Of a DNA stretch of 64,000 bases, positions 47,601 to 58,430 are shown one piece after another. Both the position numbers and the translations under genes were made by a program. This stretch comes from Planococcus citri. Taxonomy: Eukaryota > Arthropoda > Insecta > Hemiptera > Pseudococcidae. The DNA lies in NCBI RefSeq assembly GCF_950023065.1, contig NC_088681.1:54284836-54348835 (forward strand), given 5' to 3'. The notes beneath the pieces were generated by a model that searched no databases, had not been told where the DNA came from, and worked only from the letters and a program-made list of their open reading frames with translations. The first letter of the stretch is position 1. The number at the start of each line of letters is the position of its first letter.

Positions 47601-50600
47601 TTGAGGCTTTTTGATTACACAATACTTACAATTAGTTCAAAAGATACAAAACTGTTTGGGAATTTTTCCAGGCCCTGTTTGAATATTTTAAAATCTTTTT
47701 TTCAAAATAATTTCTTCGAATGGAATTACACAGATGTTTGTAGACTACTTTGCCATTCGAAGGGGCAATACATGTAACTGCTTGATGTTGAATTGATACT
47801 TTTGAAACATTTTCTAATTCAATTACGTGATCACGTGATGAATTTTTCAGCTTTTAAAATTTTAACGACACTGAAAAAAAATTCTGGATTTAGGCATTTC
47901 AAAAATAGCTCATCCGTTGAAATTTTAGGGTATTCTTAGAAGTGAAATTTGAGCGAAAGAAAAAAATTCGAAGCTAAATATGTAGCTGAAATTTGGTGTA
48001 GGCCTATACTTCATTCCCCTTCCCTGCCCTCAGGTCTGTTGGAAGAAAATTCGAATGGTTCGAAGAAGTTCTGAAGCCTATTAATCCGGCATATGACAAT
48101 AGGAGTAATTGCACCCCCCCCCCCAGCGATCCTCCTGGACAACTTTTTTCTTAAAAGGGACATCCTAAGGAACATTTTAAAGCAAACTTGCCAAAAACAA
48201 AAGTTGGCCTTACTTACAAAATGGCGGCCATTTTGATTGCCAGGTCAGCCGAAATCGCAGATTTTGCGTTTTAACATAGGACTTGCACGAACTTTTTCAA
48301 ACTTTACAAAGTTAGATCGAAAGATCATGCAAAAATTTATCACCTGTCAAAATTTCAAGTGCTAAAATGCGTTTTTCGATTTTTGGTGAATTTTTGAAAA
48401 TCAAATTTAAGCCAAAAATGAGGGAAAAAATTAAAATTTTACCAAATTGACTAAGAAAGCTGAAATTTGGGATATACCCTATTTTCGACATGCCAAATCG
48501 ATTGGAAACTGTTTCAACCCGTTTTGAGCAGTTCTGGAGCATCCAGCAGATTTTTGAAACTCGAAATTCCTACAAAATTCCATCAAATTGGAGTTGTAAA
48601 GCTAAAATTTATTCTAAAAACTAATTTCAATACGCTACGACGTACTGCAGGTAAATTTCAAGTCTTTTTGGATCCTCCAGCAACTTTTTGAAAATTCCTG
48701 TAGCCTCCAGCAGATTTTCGAAACTTCAAATTTTCACAAAATTTCATCAAATGGAGATGGAAAGCTGAAATTTCCTCTACACTCCAATTTTAACACCCCC
48801 TGGAGACGACTTCAGGTGGGTTCAAGTCATTTTAGTGCCTCCAACGACTTTTTTGAAAATTACTGGAACCTCCAGTAGATTTTTGAAACTTGAAATTTCC
48901 CCAAAATTTCATCAAACTAAGATGGAGAGTCGAAATTCATTCTGCAAACTAATTTCAATACGCTACGAAATTGACTGCAGGTGAATTTCAAGTCGTTTTG
49001 GAGCCTCCAGCAACTTTTTGAAAGGTTGTATGACTTTTTTTTTTGGAAAATTGAAATTTCCTAAAAGTAGCTGGAAGCTTCAAAATCATTTGAAACCACC
49101 ATGTAGTCTGCGAAGTAAATTTCAGCTTGCCAACTCTGTTTGATAAATTAATTTTGGGGAAATTTGAAGTTTCAAATATCTATAGGAGGCTCCAGTAATT
49201 TTCACAAAAAGTCGCTGGAAGCCCTAAAATTACTTGAACCCACCTGAAGTCGTCTTCAGAGGGTGTTAAAATTGGAGTGTACAATAAATTTCAGCTTTCC
49301 ATCTCTATTATTGATGAAATTTTGTGAAAATTTAAAGTTTCAAAAATCTGCTGGAGGTTCCAGTAATTTTCAAAAAATGTCGCTGGAGGCCCTAAAATGA
49401 CTTGAGCCCGCCTGAAGTCGTCTTCAGAGGGTGTTAAAATTGAAGTGTAGAGTAAATTTCAGCTTTCCATCTCCATTTGATGAAATTTTGTGAAAATTTA
49501 AAGTTTCAAAAATCTGCTGGAGGCTTTAGGAATTTTCAAAAAGTCGCTGAAGGATCCAAAACGACTTGAAATTCACCTGCAGTACTTCGTAGCGTATTGA
49601 AATTAGTTTTTAAAATAAATTTTAGCTTTACAACTCCAATTTGATGGAATTTTGTGGGAATTTCGACTTTCAAAAATCTGCTGGAGGCTCCAGAACTGCT
49701 CAAAACGGGTTGAAACCGTTTCCAATCGATTTGGCATGTCGAAAATAGGGTATATCCCAAATTTCTGCTTTCTTGGTCAATTTGGTAAAATTTTAATTTT
49801 TTCCCTCATTTTTGACCTAAATTTAATTTTCAAAAATTCACCAAAAATCGAAAAATGCACTTTAGCACTTGAAATTTTGACAGGTGATAAATTTTTGCAT
49901 GATCTTTCGATCTACCTTTGTAAAGTTTGAAAAAGTTCGTGCAAGTCCTATGTTAAAACGCAAAATCTGCGATTTCGGCTGACCTGTCAATCAAAATGGC
50001 CGCCATTTTGTAAGTAAGGCCAACTTTTTTTTTTGGCAAGTTTGCTTTGAAATGTTCCTTAGGAGATCCCTTTTAAGAAAAAAGTTGTCCCGGAGGATCG
50101 GCGGGGGGAGGTGCAATTACTCCTATTGTCATATGCCGGACTACATGGCAAATTTTTGGCAATTTTATGCTTCGAGAAAATGTTACCAAAATCGATCTAA
50201 AAAAAACGGAAATTTTGTATGTTGTCTCGTATTGCAACTTGCTTTTTCCGACCCCCCCCCCCCCCCCTAGATTTTCATATATGTACATGTTGAGTCGTTT
50301 TGAGCGGTTTCGGAGTTATCAGAAAAATGACGATTTTCAAGCTTCGGTTAGATTTTTGGAAATATTCTACACTTTTTGTTATTTTTCATTTTTACCACAT
50401 TCAGCTACGAAGTTACCAGTAAAATTTTATACTTTCAACCTCGAAAATCGATCGGAGGCTGTTTCTGGTCGTTCTGGTGCCTTTATAGTACATTAATCGC
50501 TGCAATATTCAGGACCCAAGAGTGGTATAAAGTAAAAATATTTGTTCTGTCGTAAAAAATGTGTGCCATGGTGGATGGTATGACGCATTGATGTAGGATT

Positions 50601-52593
50601 TTTAACATGTTTTGATTAGGTTGTAGTATTTTAATCTCGAAATCGAAATATAATATTTTATCTATGTCATTTCAGACGAACTTTAGGCCAAATTACATAT
50701 ACTAAATTTTGAAAAAATAAAGTTGAAAGTGAACCCACACCCACGCTTGTAAATTGTGACATTTTATGGTTGTTTTTAGTTGATTAATAATTTATTGACT
50801 TGAAAAAAAAGAGCTCGTTGAAAGTTTGGAAGTATCTTGCTTTTGCCATACCCCTTCCCCCACTCTTTTCATTTCTCAATTCCGGTCTTTCGCCATTTTC
50901 ATCTACTTATTTATCATATCTTTCATATTTGATTTAGTGGATCAGTCATGGACTGTTCATAAATTAATTATTTAATTTATCTGTTAAATTAAATGTAAAA
51001 AAATCGAAAAAATTGAAGAAAAAATTGTAAAAATTGAAGAGTATTGAAGAAATCAATTATTTAAGAGGAAGTGAAAAAAGCAAACAAACAAGAAAACGAC
51101 AACATGAACGTGTAATGCATTTTATATGTAATACCAAATTGATATCTTGTAGGAATGTCATTTTCAAAATTTACAAATAAGTCCTTTTTATCACAAAAAC
51201 TGTCTGAAAAGTTTTCTTTTCTCTTGTTTTAAATTTCCAAAAAAGGTCCTGTTTATTGTAAAAATCCGATTCGAGTATTAATACCTACATATATCAAAAT
51301 ATCTAACCAAAAAAATCTAGTCTTATTGCCTAAATTGCTTTAAAGAAATACTGTTGTTCTTCGACTTGAATTCTAAAAATTCTCATATTTTATTTGCTAT
51401 GTATTTTTTTTCCCAAAATAAAGTTCTTATTTTATTTTTTGCAATATTTTTGGGAAAATCCTATTTTTTTTCTAAAGCATTTAAAAAAATGAAATCTTGT
51501 GATTTGCCAAAATTATTTTTTTGAAAAATCCTGTTATTTGCTAATTTTCTGCTAAAATAGCAAAAGAAGACTCCTGTTTTTCAAAGAAAATGCGATCAAC
51601 CTGTTTTTTTCCCCTGAATTGCTCAAAATCATGTTTTTTTTACCGATATTCCTATGAACGGTGCTCTTTTGTTCAAAATTGTAAGAAAGTCTCTTTGTAT
51701 GCCAAAATTGTCTAAAAGTCCTATTTTATGTCAAAATGTCCAGAAATTTCAATTTTTGCCAAAATTGTCCAAAAAGGTACCGTTTTTGGTGACAATTGTC
51801 AGACAGACCCTTTCATTGGAATAGTATTCAAAAAGTTCCATTTTATGTCAAATTAGGTATCAAAATCTGAAAATTCAAATTTCGGCCAAAATTACTCAAA
51901 GAAGTCCAGTTTTTTGTCAAAATTGTCAGAAAGTCTCATCTTATTATGTCAAATGGTCAAAAAAGTGTACTTTGAACTGGAATAGTTCAATTTTTTTTTT
52001 CTTTTTAAATGTCAAAATTGTTCAAAAAAGTTTCGGGTTTTTTGTTAAAATTGTCAAAAAGTTCTATTTTTTACAAAAATTATCTAAATTCCTGTCGCTT
52101 TGAAAAAAAATTTCCCAAAAAAAGGTCCTTCTTTGTCAAAATTGTCAGAAGCACATTTTTTTGTCAAAGTTGTCAAAAAATGTCATTTTTAAAACCAAAA
52201 TTATCAAAAAGTTTCGTATTTGTCAAAATTGTCAAATGGTCTCTTCTTTTGCAAGAATTGTCAGAAAATCTCAATTTTTGGCAAAATTTTGAAGAAAAAG
52301 TGCCTAAAAAGTCTTGTTTTTTTTCCAAAATTGCAAATTAAAATTCCTAGTTTTCTACTAAAAAGCCCTGTTTTTTTCACCAAAATGTTCAGAAATCCCA
52401 GTTTTTGCCAAAATTGTCATGAAGTTCAATTTTTATCTGTCATAAGATTCTGTTTTTTGGCAAAGTTAACGAAAAAGCTCACTTTTTTTCCAAAATTACT
52501 AATTAGTACGTTCTGCCTGTTTTCATTTCTGCAATAAAATTTTGTGCATCATTTTCAATATGTTTGTTTCTGGCAAAATTTTATTCTATTTTA

Positions 52594-52624
<31 letters not shown>

Positions 52625-54280
52625 TGGAAACATCTTAAATTGAAAAATTCTAGCTTGATTAAATTTAAATAATCTGGAAAGGTCAAAAATTAAATTTCCA
52701 AAATTGTTTAAAAATTCCATTTTTTTGCTTAAAGTTTTCAAAAATTATCACTTTTTTGCCAAAGAGTGGCAAATTGCCAAAAAACCGAATTTTTATTGAA
52801 AATTGCAATAAAAAAAATGTTATTTAAAAGAAATCTTAAATAGCCTCTTTTTTCGTCCAAGAAGAAAGTCTTACCAGAAGTCTACATTTTGTATGAATTT
52901 CGCCAAAAACCGAATATTTTGAATTGTTTTTCTAACCATTTGCCGTTGACGAAATTTCACAGAGACGACGACATCGAAGATAACACAGCCAACATGAATA
53001 ATATGCCAACGCACAGTCGTGCGGAATTCGACGAACCTAACGATTACCTTTTACGTCAAGATACTGCAGCGGCCACGTTGATCAGGAAGAACGCCGAACT
53101 GACGGTGGATCCAGAAGCACCGATTACCGACTACAAACGAGGCTACGTGCTGAGGAAATGCTGCGTTGAGCCGAATGGCAAAAGAAGTACGTAGAAAATA
53201 ACACGTCCTGCATACGTGCAGCTTTTGAGTTCCTGGCTGAATATTTTGTTTTCGATTTAACAGCTCCTCTTGGTAAACGTGGATGGAGGCTTTTGTTCTG
53301 TTCGTTGAGAGAATTCGCGTTATATTTATACAAAGACGATCAACTTTATAATAAGGATCCTCAGAGCGGTGTCGTTCGAAGGATAATTAGATTACATCAC
53401 GGTTTAGCAACGAAGGCTGTCGATTATACCAAGAAAGAGTTCGTCTTTCGGGTGCAGACTGCTGATCGAGCCGAATATTTATTTAGAGCGAGGTATGATT
53501 TGGATTTTGATGATCGATGCTCTGATTTTATTTGTATACATTATTTCAACGGTACCTAACCTGTTTTATTATGTTTTAACGTATTGCAGTAATAATAAAG
53601 AATTGCAGTCTTGGATCGATACTATTAATTTAGTATGCGCTTCGTTCTCGGCTCCTGCGTTACCGGAAGCTGTCGGATCTCAGAAGAAGTTCCAAAGGCC
53701 ATTGTTACCTTCGACGCCGTCGACTTTGAATATAGTAAGTGGATTGGAAAACGGAAATGAGTTTAATCTCTCGTTCGATCATCCCCCTATAATTTTTTTT
53801 TCAATCATTTGATTCATTTATTTAGCGAGAACAATTAGTACAACACGAACAAACGCTAGAACGACTGGAACGAGAATACGAAAGTCATCGCAAACAAGCG
53901 CCCGAGAAATCAGCCAAAAATCTAGTCATACAAAACCATAAAGAGAAAGAAGCCTATCTCTTGCACGAAGTACGTTCTTCAAGTTTACCTTTTACCTTTT
54001 ACCTTGCTCCGATTAGTTCTAATTGTCGATTAATTATCGCCTGATTTGTTGACAGATTAAACGATACCGAACGTACGTATCTCTATTACGATCTCGTATA
54101 GCTCCTCAGACGGTTCAACCGGTAGCTTCGTGTTCGAATGCTAACAACTACGACGATGACGAAGATCTAATGGACGATATACCGAAAGAAGACGACGAAG
54201 ATCAACCTTCCTCTTCGAACAGGTACAGTTACCGAGCAGCCATTTACTCGAACAATGATTCCAGCGGTGATATCGGATGA
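32447..54280 (+). CDS. Efa6: EFA6/PSD-type Arf6 guanine nucleotide exchange factor (5' end missing)
   Basis: Ten exons (32447-33579, 40679-40855, 41063-41307, 44971-45164, 47269-47461, 52963-53186, 53264-53492, 53590-53734, 53826-53969, 54056-54280) have consistent phases and give 968 visible residues. Order: Ser-rich disordered region (1-490), Sec7 domain (about 491-665), PH domain (about 703-815), coiled coil (about 847-910), acidic tail. Sec7 shows LTGETQERERVL with the catalytic Glu556 and LLNTDLHGPNIGRKMTC. The PH domain has GYVLRKC and GKRGWRLLF. The GVGSQKK-type linker IDTINLVCASFSAP...AVGSQKKF matches PSD proteins. The family loads GTP on Arf6 at the plasma membrane and links it to actin and cortical microtubules. 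The first exon starts with a split codon, so upstream exons exist. The gene spans more than 22 kb with repeat-filled introns. Confidence 0.93.
33720..34980. repeat. TTCGCGAA minisatellite in the first large Efa6 intron
   Basis: About 13 copies of a unit of roughly 76 bp, some copies half-length, built around 'gattcgttcgcgaacgagtc' and 'gattcatcaaaaattgagta'. Each unit carries one or two TTCGCGAA palindromes. Copies diverge at the right end, where only gattcgattc phrases remain. Confidence 0.85.
34981..35785. other. Intron sequence, partly non-repetitive
   Basis: 35400-35760 is GC-richer and non-repetitive with no plausible exon in either strand. It may be a regulatory island; nothing shows function directly. 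Confidence 0.4.
35786..36259. mobile_element. CAGGGTG-end MITE, 474 bp
   Basis: Ends CAGGGTGTCTACCA and TGGTAGACACCCTG are perfect inverted repeats flanked by the 5-bp direct repeat ATAAT (35781-35785, 36260-36264). The subterminal parts repeat 'gtcgcgataagtcgcgat' in both ends. No coding capacity. Confidence 0.8.
36265..38369. other. Intron sequence with two related short repeats
   Basis: 36600-37200 is ordinary intronic DNA. Related segments at about 37368-37440 and 37815-37890 share 'gaactcg.gacncttgaaa', 'acaggttaca/acacgttaca' and 'gattttt'. Their complement holds a GAGTTC-type B-box-like core, so they may be old SINE pieces. No exon seen. Confidence 0.4.
38370..38990. repeat. GACAGGTCAATGACCTT minisatellite
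   Basis: A degenerate unit of about 40-60 bp built on 'caggtcaatgaccttaggag' and 'gccagacggccttcagaag' is repeated about ten times, with a pure (CAGA)n run at 38660-38697. An outlying copy is at 37890-37970. Confidence 0.75.
38991..40678. other. Intron sequence, no exon seen
   Basis: Poly-A and poly-T runs to 39700, then more complex sequence at 39800-40560 without supported coding exons. A TTC/CTT-rich tract (40560-40650) precedes the acceptor of the acidic-linker exon. Confidence 0.45.
40679..40855 (+). CDS. Efa6: Efa6 exon: acidic linker
   Basis: Acceptor ggcggcag, donor GAA|gtaaga, 59 codons in phase 0. Encodes VKGAPERERTHNFYNMN... and an acidic KEEDDEDENN run. Family similarity is weak here; splice sites and frame are the support. 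An alternative donor 12 bases earlier (AGG|gtagga) is possible. Confidence 0.7.
41063..41307 (+). CDS. Efa6: Efa6 exon: start of Sec7 domain
   Basis: Acceptor tgtttacag, donor AAAGA|gtaagt, phase 0 in and 2 out. Encodes LAECDDELLALTEGAFNLA, a Ser/Glu patch, then SAQRLAKRLYNLEGFRKSDV, the first helices of the PSD-type Sec7 domain. Confidence 0.9.
41330..44940. repeat. GAAACTGAAATTGAAA cryptically simple DNA in an Efa6 intron
   Basis: Most of a 3.66-kb intron consists of degenerate 'aactgaaattgaaa' and 'aaaatcattgttgcgatgaa' phrases. A longer-range duplication of about 560 bp is visible (for example 42560-42830 with 43045-43340). No splice-supported exon. Confidence 0.8.
44971..45164 (+). CDS. 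Efa6: Efa6 exon: Sec7 domain with catalytic glutamate
   Basis: Acceptor tttttttcag, donor CAAG|gtaact. Encodes NEFNRTVAEEYLKYFDF, LRKFLRQFSLTGETQ (glutamic finger Glu556) and RVLVHFSRRYLDCNPG, all characteristic of EFA6 family Sec7 domains. Confidence 0.93.
45440..45825. repeat. Three-copy tandem repeat, about 130-bp unit
   Basis: Three copies of a unit with 'ttttggggcaca', 'gggtgggacccaa', 'aagttcatattcgtactcag' and 'cattcgatatatcactcgac' lie head to tail. Copies 1 and 2 are most alike. Lies in the Efa6 intron after the catalytic Sec7 exon. Confidence 0.8.
46136..46325 (-). mobile_element. 3'-end fragment of a LINE with (ACG)n tail
   Basis: On the minus strand a basic C-terminal-like stretch (KEAEGDQGGN, ...) is followed within about 60 bp by eight ACG triplets (46140-46163 as CGT). 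The same type of tail closes the LINE at 13004. Strongly 5'-truncated insertion; exact ends not determined. Confidence 0.5.
46330..47268. other. Intron sequence, low repeat content
   Basis: Ordinary intronic DNA between the LINE fragment and the second Sec7 motif exon; no additional exon or element recognised. Confidence 0.45.
47269..47461 (+). CDS. Efa6: Efa6 exon: Sec7 domain, second Arf-binding motif
   Basis: Acceptor ttgttgtag, donor GCCGT|gtaagt. Encodes HTLTCAIMLLNTDLHGPNIG, the conserved hydrophobic-groove motif, followed by MTCNAFIENLSGLNDG and FPRETLKSLYQAIK. Confidence 0.93.
48086..50139. mobile_element. Foldback element, CTGGAGG family, full-length copy
   Basis: The most complete member: ends CCGGCATATGACAATAGGAG and its exact complement, then poly-C or poly-G, then long matching arms meeting near 49080. 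Each arm holds several subrepeats of about 110-220 bp with 'ctgctggaggctccag', 'gtcgctggaggctccaaaa' and 'aaaatggcggccattttg'. It lies in the Efa6 intron between the Sec7 and PH exons. No transposase; target duplication unclear. Confidence 0.88.
51150..52870. repeat. TTTTTGTCAAAATTGTC degenerate repeat field
   Basis: A phrase of about 35-45 bp, 'ccaaaattgtcaaaaagtccc' with T-runs, repeats with heavy divergence through this intron. Similar phrases recur at 55840-56260 and 61140-61570. Open frames rich in Phe/Lys/Ser here are artefacts of the repeat. A 29-bp T-run lies at about 52598-52626. Confidence 0.75.
52963..53186 (+). CDS. Efa6: Efa6 exon: Sec7-PH linker and start of PH domain
   Basis: Acceptor aatttcacag, donor AGAA|gtacgt. 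Encodes an acidic linker (DDDIEDN...), then TLIRKNAELTVDPEAPI and DYKRGYVLRKCCVEPNGK, the first PH strands. Confidence 0.9.
53264..53492 (+). CDS. Efa6: Efa6 exon: PH domain core
   Basis: Acceptor gatttaacag, donor GCGAG|gtatga. Encodes GKRGWRLLFCSLREFALYLY, HHGLATKAVDYTKKEFVFRV and QTADRAEYLFRA, matching the phosphoinositide-binding PH domain of PSD proteins. Confidence 0.93.
53590..53734 (+). CDS. Efa6: Efa6 exon: PH domain C-terminal helix
   Basis: Acceptor gtattgcag, donor ATAG-side gtaagt boundary at 53734/53735. Encodes NNKELQSWIDTINLVCASFS and the family signature PALPEAVGSQKKFQRPLLP. Confidence 0.92.
53826..53969 (+). CDS. Efa6: Efa6 exon: coiled coil
   Basis: Acceptor tttatttag, donor GAA|gtacgt, 48 codons in phase 0. 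Encodes a charged heptad-like helix (REQLVQHEQTLERLEREYES ... HKEKEAYLLHE), as found after the PH domain in EFA6 proteins. Confidence 0.9.
54056..54280 (+). CDS. Efa6: Efa6 terminal exon (main reading)
   Basis: Acceptor gttgacag. Encodes IKRYRTYVSLLRSRIAPQ, an acidic stretch (DDDEDLMDDIPKEDDED), then SSSNRYSYRAAIYSNNDSSG and TGA at 54278-54280. A donor-like AACAG|gtacag at 54222/54223 could instead splice to a later last exon. Confidence 0.82.
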   Translation: MKRYRTYVSLLRSRIAPQTVQPVASCSNANNYDDDEDLMDDIPKEDDEDQPSSSNRYSYRAAIYSNNDSSGDIG

Positions 54281-55258
54281 TACCTCTTCTTATTTCGCTT
54301 AGCGGCTTATCAAAGTGGTCTGCACGCGATTAATACATTCTTGTTACCGTAACCCTATCTCTATCTCTCTCTCTCTCCCTCTATCTTCATATATGGAAAA
54401 TGTGTATTCTGCTCCTTGATATCTTCTGTCTATTCTATTCTATTCTATCGTGTATCTTTCTATTTCTCATCTTCATCTTTATCGATATTATAATTATTAT
54501 TGTTGTTGTTGTTTTCATTTTCGCATTTTCACGAATGTGGTGTATATTGTACATTATTTATCGGTGTTTTTATCTATCTATCTATCTACCTATCTTTCGA
54601 GTATTTATCTCCCTCTTTTATTACTTTTATGTACTTAGTACTGTAACTACATTACGCTAGCAGATCACTTGGGAAATGGGATATATTGATTGGTGTTGGT
54701 GACGGTGGCAAGCATGTTGATTTTTTTTTAAGTTACCTCGTTTAAATTACTATTTCATTTTGAAGGTATTTTTTTTATATGCTTTTTTTGTGTGTATTGT
54801 AATTTGTATAGTTCGTGTATTTTTTTTTTCAATTTTTACTTCCCCATCCCTGAATCTTTCTTTATATGTGTACCTAATCTTGGATTATTGGTGGTTTGTG
54901 TGTGTGTGTTTTTTTTGTTGGTATTTTTACGTATTTGTATTACATACTATAGGTACCTATGTGAGTATACGTAGATATTTTTAAATGTATTTTTCTAGTA
55001 GTGTAGGACGAAGTTGCAATTTTGCTTTTAAAATCTTTTTTTTTTCGGAGAAGATTTTCTGATTTTTTTTTTTACTGCTTGTGGTGTCAAAGGAGCTGTG
55101 TATCTATTGTCTTCGCTTTAATTCTGATTCCCTATATCTTTGTTTTATTGGCGGATAAGGGTTTATTGTAATGTGTGTTATATTTATTATGTGTTTTTTC
55201 CCCTTTTTTACTCCTCTCTGTCGTATTGATAACTTGAAAAGATCCGTATGTTTTTAAA
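54281..55258 (+). other. Efa6: Probable Efa6 3' untranslated region or last intron
   Basis: T-rich sequence after the TGA with (TCTC)n and (TATC)n microsatellites at 54356-54600. No further coding exon. The mRNA end could not be fixed. Confidence 0.5.
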
Positions 55259-58200
55259 CAGGGGCGGATTGGCTGTATTAGGCTTGAAGTTTTGAATTTA
55301 GTAATCAAAAATGAAATCGTAGGTATTGACGTTTGTTTGAAAAATGCTAGATACGAGATTTTTTTTGTAAAAATGTTCAAATCATAAATTCGGAGGTTTT
55401 TTTTAGCTGAAAAGTTTACTTTAAAAATGGCGAAAAAAGTCTTCGAGAATCTTGGACGAAAAAGGTCGTTTTTTATGACTTATTGTTTTATTAATATTTT
55501 TCAAATTTTATATCAGGCATAATTTTTGCATCCGAAGTACATTTTTCAACTTTTCATAACTTGAAAAAAATTTCATTGCAATTTTTTTTTCATTTTGAGT
55601 ACTCTTGACTTGCTTTTAACGTTTCCAAAAAATTTCAATTGCGTGGGCTTATGTATTTCGTAATTGTTGAACTTGAAAAAAAATTTGAAACTGTATCAAA
55701 AAAATTTTTGAAATTTCAGTAGGTAAAAATTTGAACGTGTGAAAGTTCATCTGAATTGTTGAAAAACTGAACTTCCGAAAGCTCACAAGCATTCGTTGCT
55801 TTTGATTTTGAGATCATCTTAAAAGTTTTTTTCGAAACAAGCTCTGCCGTTTGTCAGAATTACCCAAGAATGTCGTTTCTCATCAAAAATTGCTGAAAAT
55901 TGTCATTCTTTTGCGCAAGATTGCCAAAAGTTTCGTTTTTTTTTTTTTTACCATGAAATTGTAGGTGTCTCACTTTTTGCATTCAAAGTGTGAAAAAGAA
56001 ATAGTTTTTGCCAAAAGTTGGCGAATATTCTTTGTTTTTTTTCACCAAAATTGAAAAAAAATCTCTTTGTTTTGCTACACTTTCTAGAATCTCGTTTTCT
56101 GCCAAAAATAGCAGAAAGTCTCGTCTTTAATTATGAAGATTGCCCAAAAGTCTTTGCCAAAAATTGTCGCTTTTTTGTCAAATATTTCAATTAGTTTCAC
56201 TCTTTCTCCCAAAAAATTGCCGAAAAGCTCTGCTTTTTGCTAAATTTGACAAAGTCTCGATCAAGTTTAATGATTTTTCCATTTAAAATGTTTTATTTAG
56301 TATTTTTTTTTTTCATTTTGTAACTTTCTTAGTTACTTAATTTTTTGAAATTTTTTTTGAGACCCTGGTTACTTTTTTTTGGAATGAATTGAATACGTGC
56401 CTCGACATTGTTCACTATTCATTTTTCGGGTTGAATAGCTAAAAAATGTTCGAAAACTGTACATCTGGTAAATTTTTTTCGAATCCAAATTTTGCAGGTT
56501 CTTTCATTTACGAAGGTTTGAAGGTCAGACTTCAACTTGAAATTTTTCAAAAGTTGGACTTTTTGTTCAGAAATATTTGAAGCGTAAACTTTTACTAAAA
56601 ACTCAGCTGTAGAATTTAATTCATGTTTTAGGAGTTGAGACATTCACCCCCCCCCCCCTCCCTCCCTCAAATATTGTGTAGGTAAAAAAAAAAAAGGAAT
56701 ATTCACAGAGAACATTTTTTGAATGTGAAGTGAATAAAATTTCACTTCTCAAAAACACTGTGCTCAAAAAATCTGAAAGACACTCAAAATATTGCGCGTA
56801 TTTTTTGGAAGCAGAAGAGAAGGGGGTGAAAATTTGAAAATTAAGTACCTGCTTACAAATTTTCTGAGGGTATTTTTCGAAAGGGATGAAGTAAAATCTC
56901 AGTAACACTGTGCTCAAAAAAATCCGAAAAACATGATCAAAATGTTTGAGATCCTTTTTCTATAATTTAGGAGGGGGGGGGGGGGGTCTAGAAAAAATAG
57001 ATCTATGTACTTCCAAGTTTTCAAAAGGCGTTTTTATTGCAAACGGGAATATAATAAAATTTTGAAAACATTTTTCTCGAAGAATTTGAAAAACATTCCT
57101 AAATGTATTGTGGTGTAGGATTTTTTTTTTTGGGAGTGGGCAAGTGGGCAACAATCTGGAAAGGAGGTGAGTAGGTACCTACCTTCAGATTTTTAAAGCT
57201 CATTTTTGGAGGAAGAAGGGGAGTAAAATTTCAGAAACATTCGTTTGAAAAATGATAGAATCTGCCTCTTTCTCTCCCCCCCCCCCAACCAACATAGGTA
57301 TAGCGATTTGGTGGAGGGCAGATGATGGAGCGAAAATCTAAAAAAGGGCTTCTGAATTTTCAGAGTGCATTTTTGAAGAGAAAGTGTCCTTTAAAAAAAA
57401 TCGCCCCCCCCCCAAAAAAAAATCTTATTCTAGTACATATGTATTTTGAAAAGCGTAATTTTTTGGAAAGCCTAAAATTTGAGAAATATTCACCTAAGTT
57501 ACCTACTTCCAAATCTTGGGAGTGCATTCTAATTCTGCTTTCAAATTTCATGCATCATGAAAACTTGTAGTTTAAAAAATTAATTTTTAGCTTTGATTAA
57601 ATTTTTGACATTAATTTTCTGAGCATAGCCTCAAATTAGGCCAAAACTTCAGCCCAGAGCTTCAATAATTAAAAATGGCCTTTTGTTCGAATAAAGTTCA
57701 ACTTTCACGAAATTCTTTCTAGTTTCTTGTAATTGTACATACGAATCAGATTCCAGACTGCAGTCGGTCCAAGTTTCATGTTTTGGGGAGCATTTTTTCA
57801 AAATTTCGTAATAATTTTGAATTTCTGAAAAAAAAGAGCAAAGATCTGGGTGTTTTTTTTTGAAATTCGAAAAATTAAAATCATGAAAAATTGACGAAAA
57901 TTATTCTCTACTTGGCAGATATCTTCTGAAGGATCTTAGAAGAGGGCCTGAATTTTTTCACAAGTTTTGGGGCACGTGATGAGGAGGTGGGGGTGAGGGA
58001 TGGTCTGGGACATTTTCAATTTCTCTTAGACTCGGTTTTTACAGAGTCATTGAGTCAAACATGGAATTTTTTGGATGAAAATACAACTAGTCAAAATTTA
58101 AAGTCAACCATTTTAGTTGCACGTTTTTTTTTGTTTTTTGTTTTTTTTTTGGTACATTTTAAGACCCTCAAACTGAAGTTATTCGATTTCAAAGTTTAAT

Positions 58201-58430
58201 TTAATGATCAAGATTTTATTCTTTGAAAACTGAACTCCATATTTTCAGATTTTTCAAAGAATAGTTTTACTGTCCAGATGCAACTTTGAAAAAAAAAATG
58301 GAGGCCTTTTTGTTCGAGAATTTTCAGTTTATTTTGTTTTCTCCTGCAACTGAATGCTTTAGAGCTAAACTTTCTGTTTCATTTTGCTCCTCTACAGAAT
58401 TAATTATTGATAGGCCTGAATCCGCCCCTG
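55259..58430. mobile_element. Block bounded by hAT-like ends, 3.2 kb
   Basis: CAGGGGCGGATTGGCTGTATT at 55259 and the complement of CAGGGGCGGATTCAGGCCTA ending at 58430 are inverted ends of hAT type. The octamer TCGTATTG follows the right end directly (58431-58438) and recurs at 55221-55228, 30 bp before the left end. The interior is low-complexity and G/C-homopolymer-rich DNA without a transposase. Confidence 0.6.

Noticed and set aside
48467..49930. Mirrored frames in both arms sharing SSGASSRFLKLEIPTKFHQ
   Set aside because: Product of the foldback arms being complementary; no start context or homology.
52009..52537. Frames with repeated Lys/Phe/Ser motifs resembling a repeat protein
   Set aside because: They translate the degenerate TTTTTGTCAAAATTGTC field inside an Efa6 intron and shift frame with each repeat.
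53124..53333. Minus-strand frame over the PH exons
   Set aside because: Antisense shadow of Efa6 coding exons.
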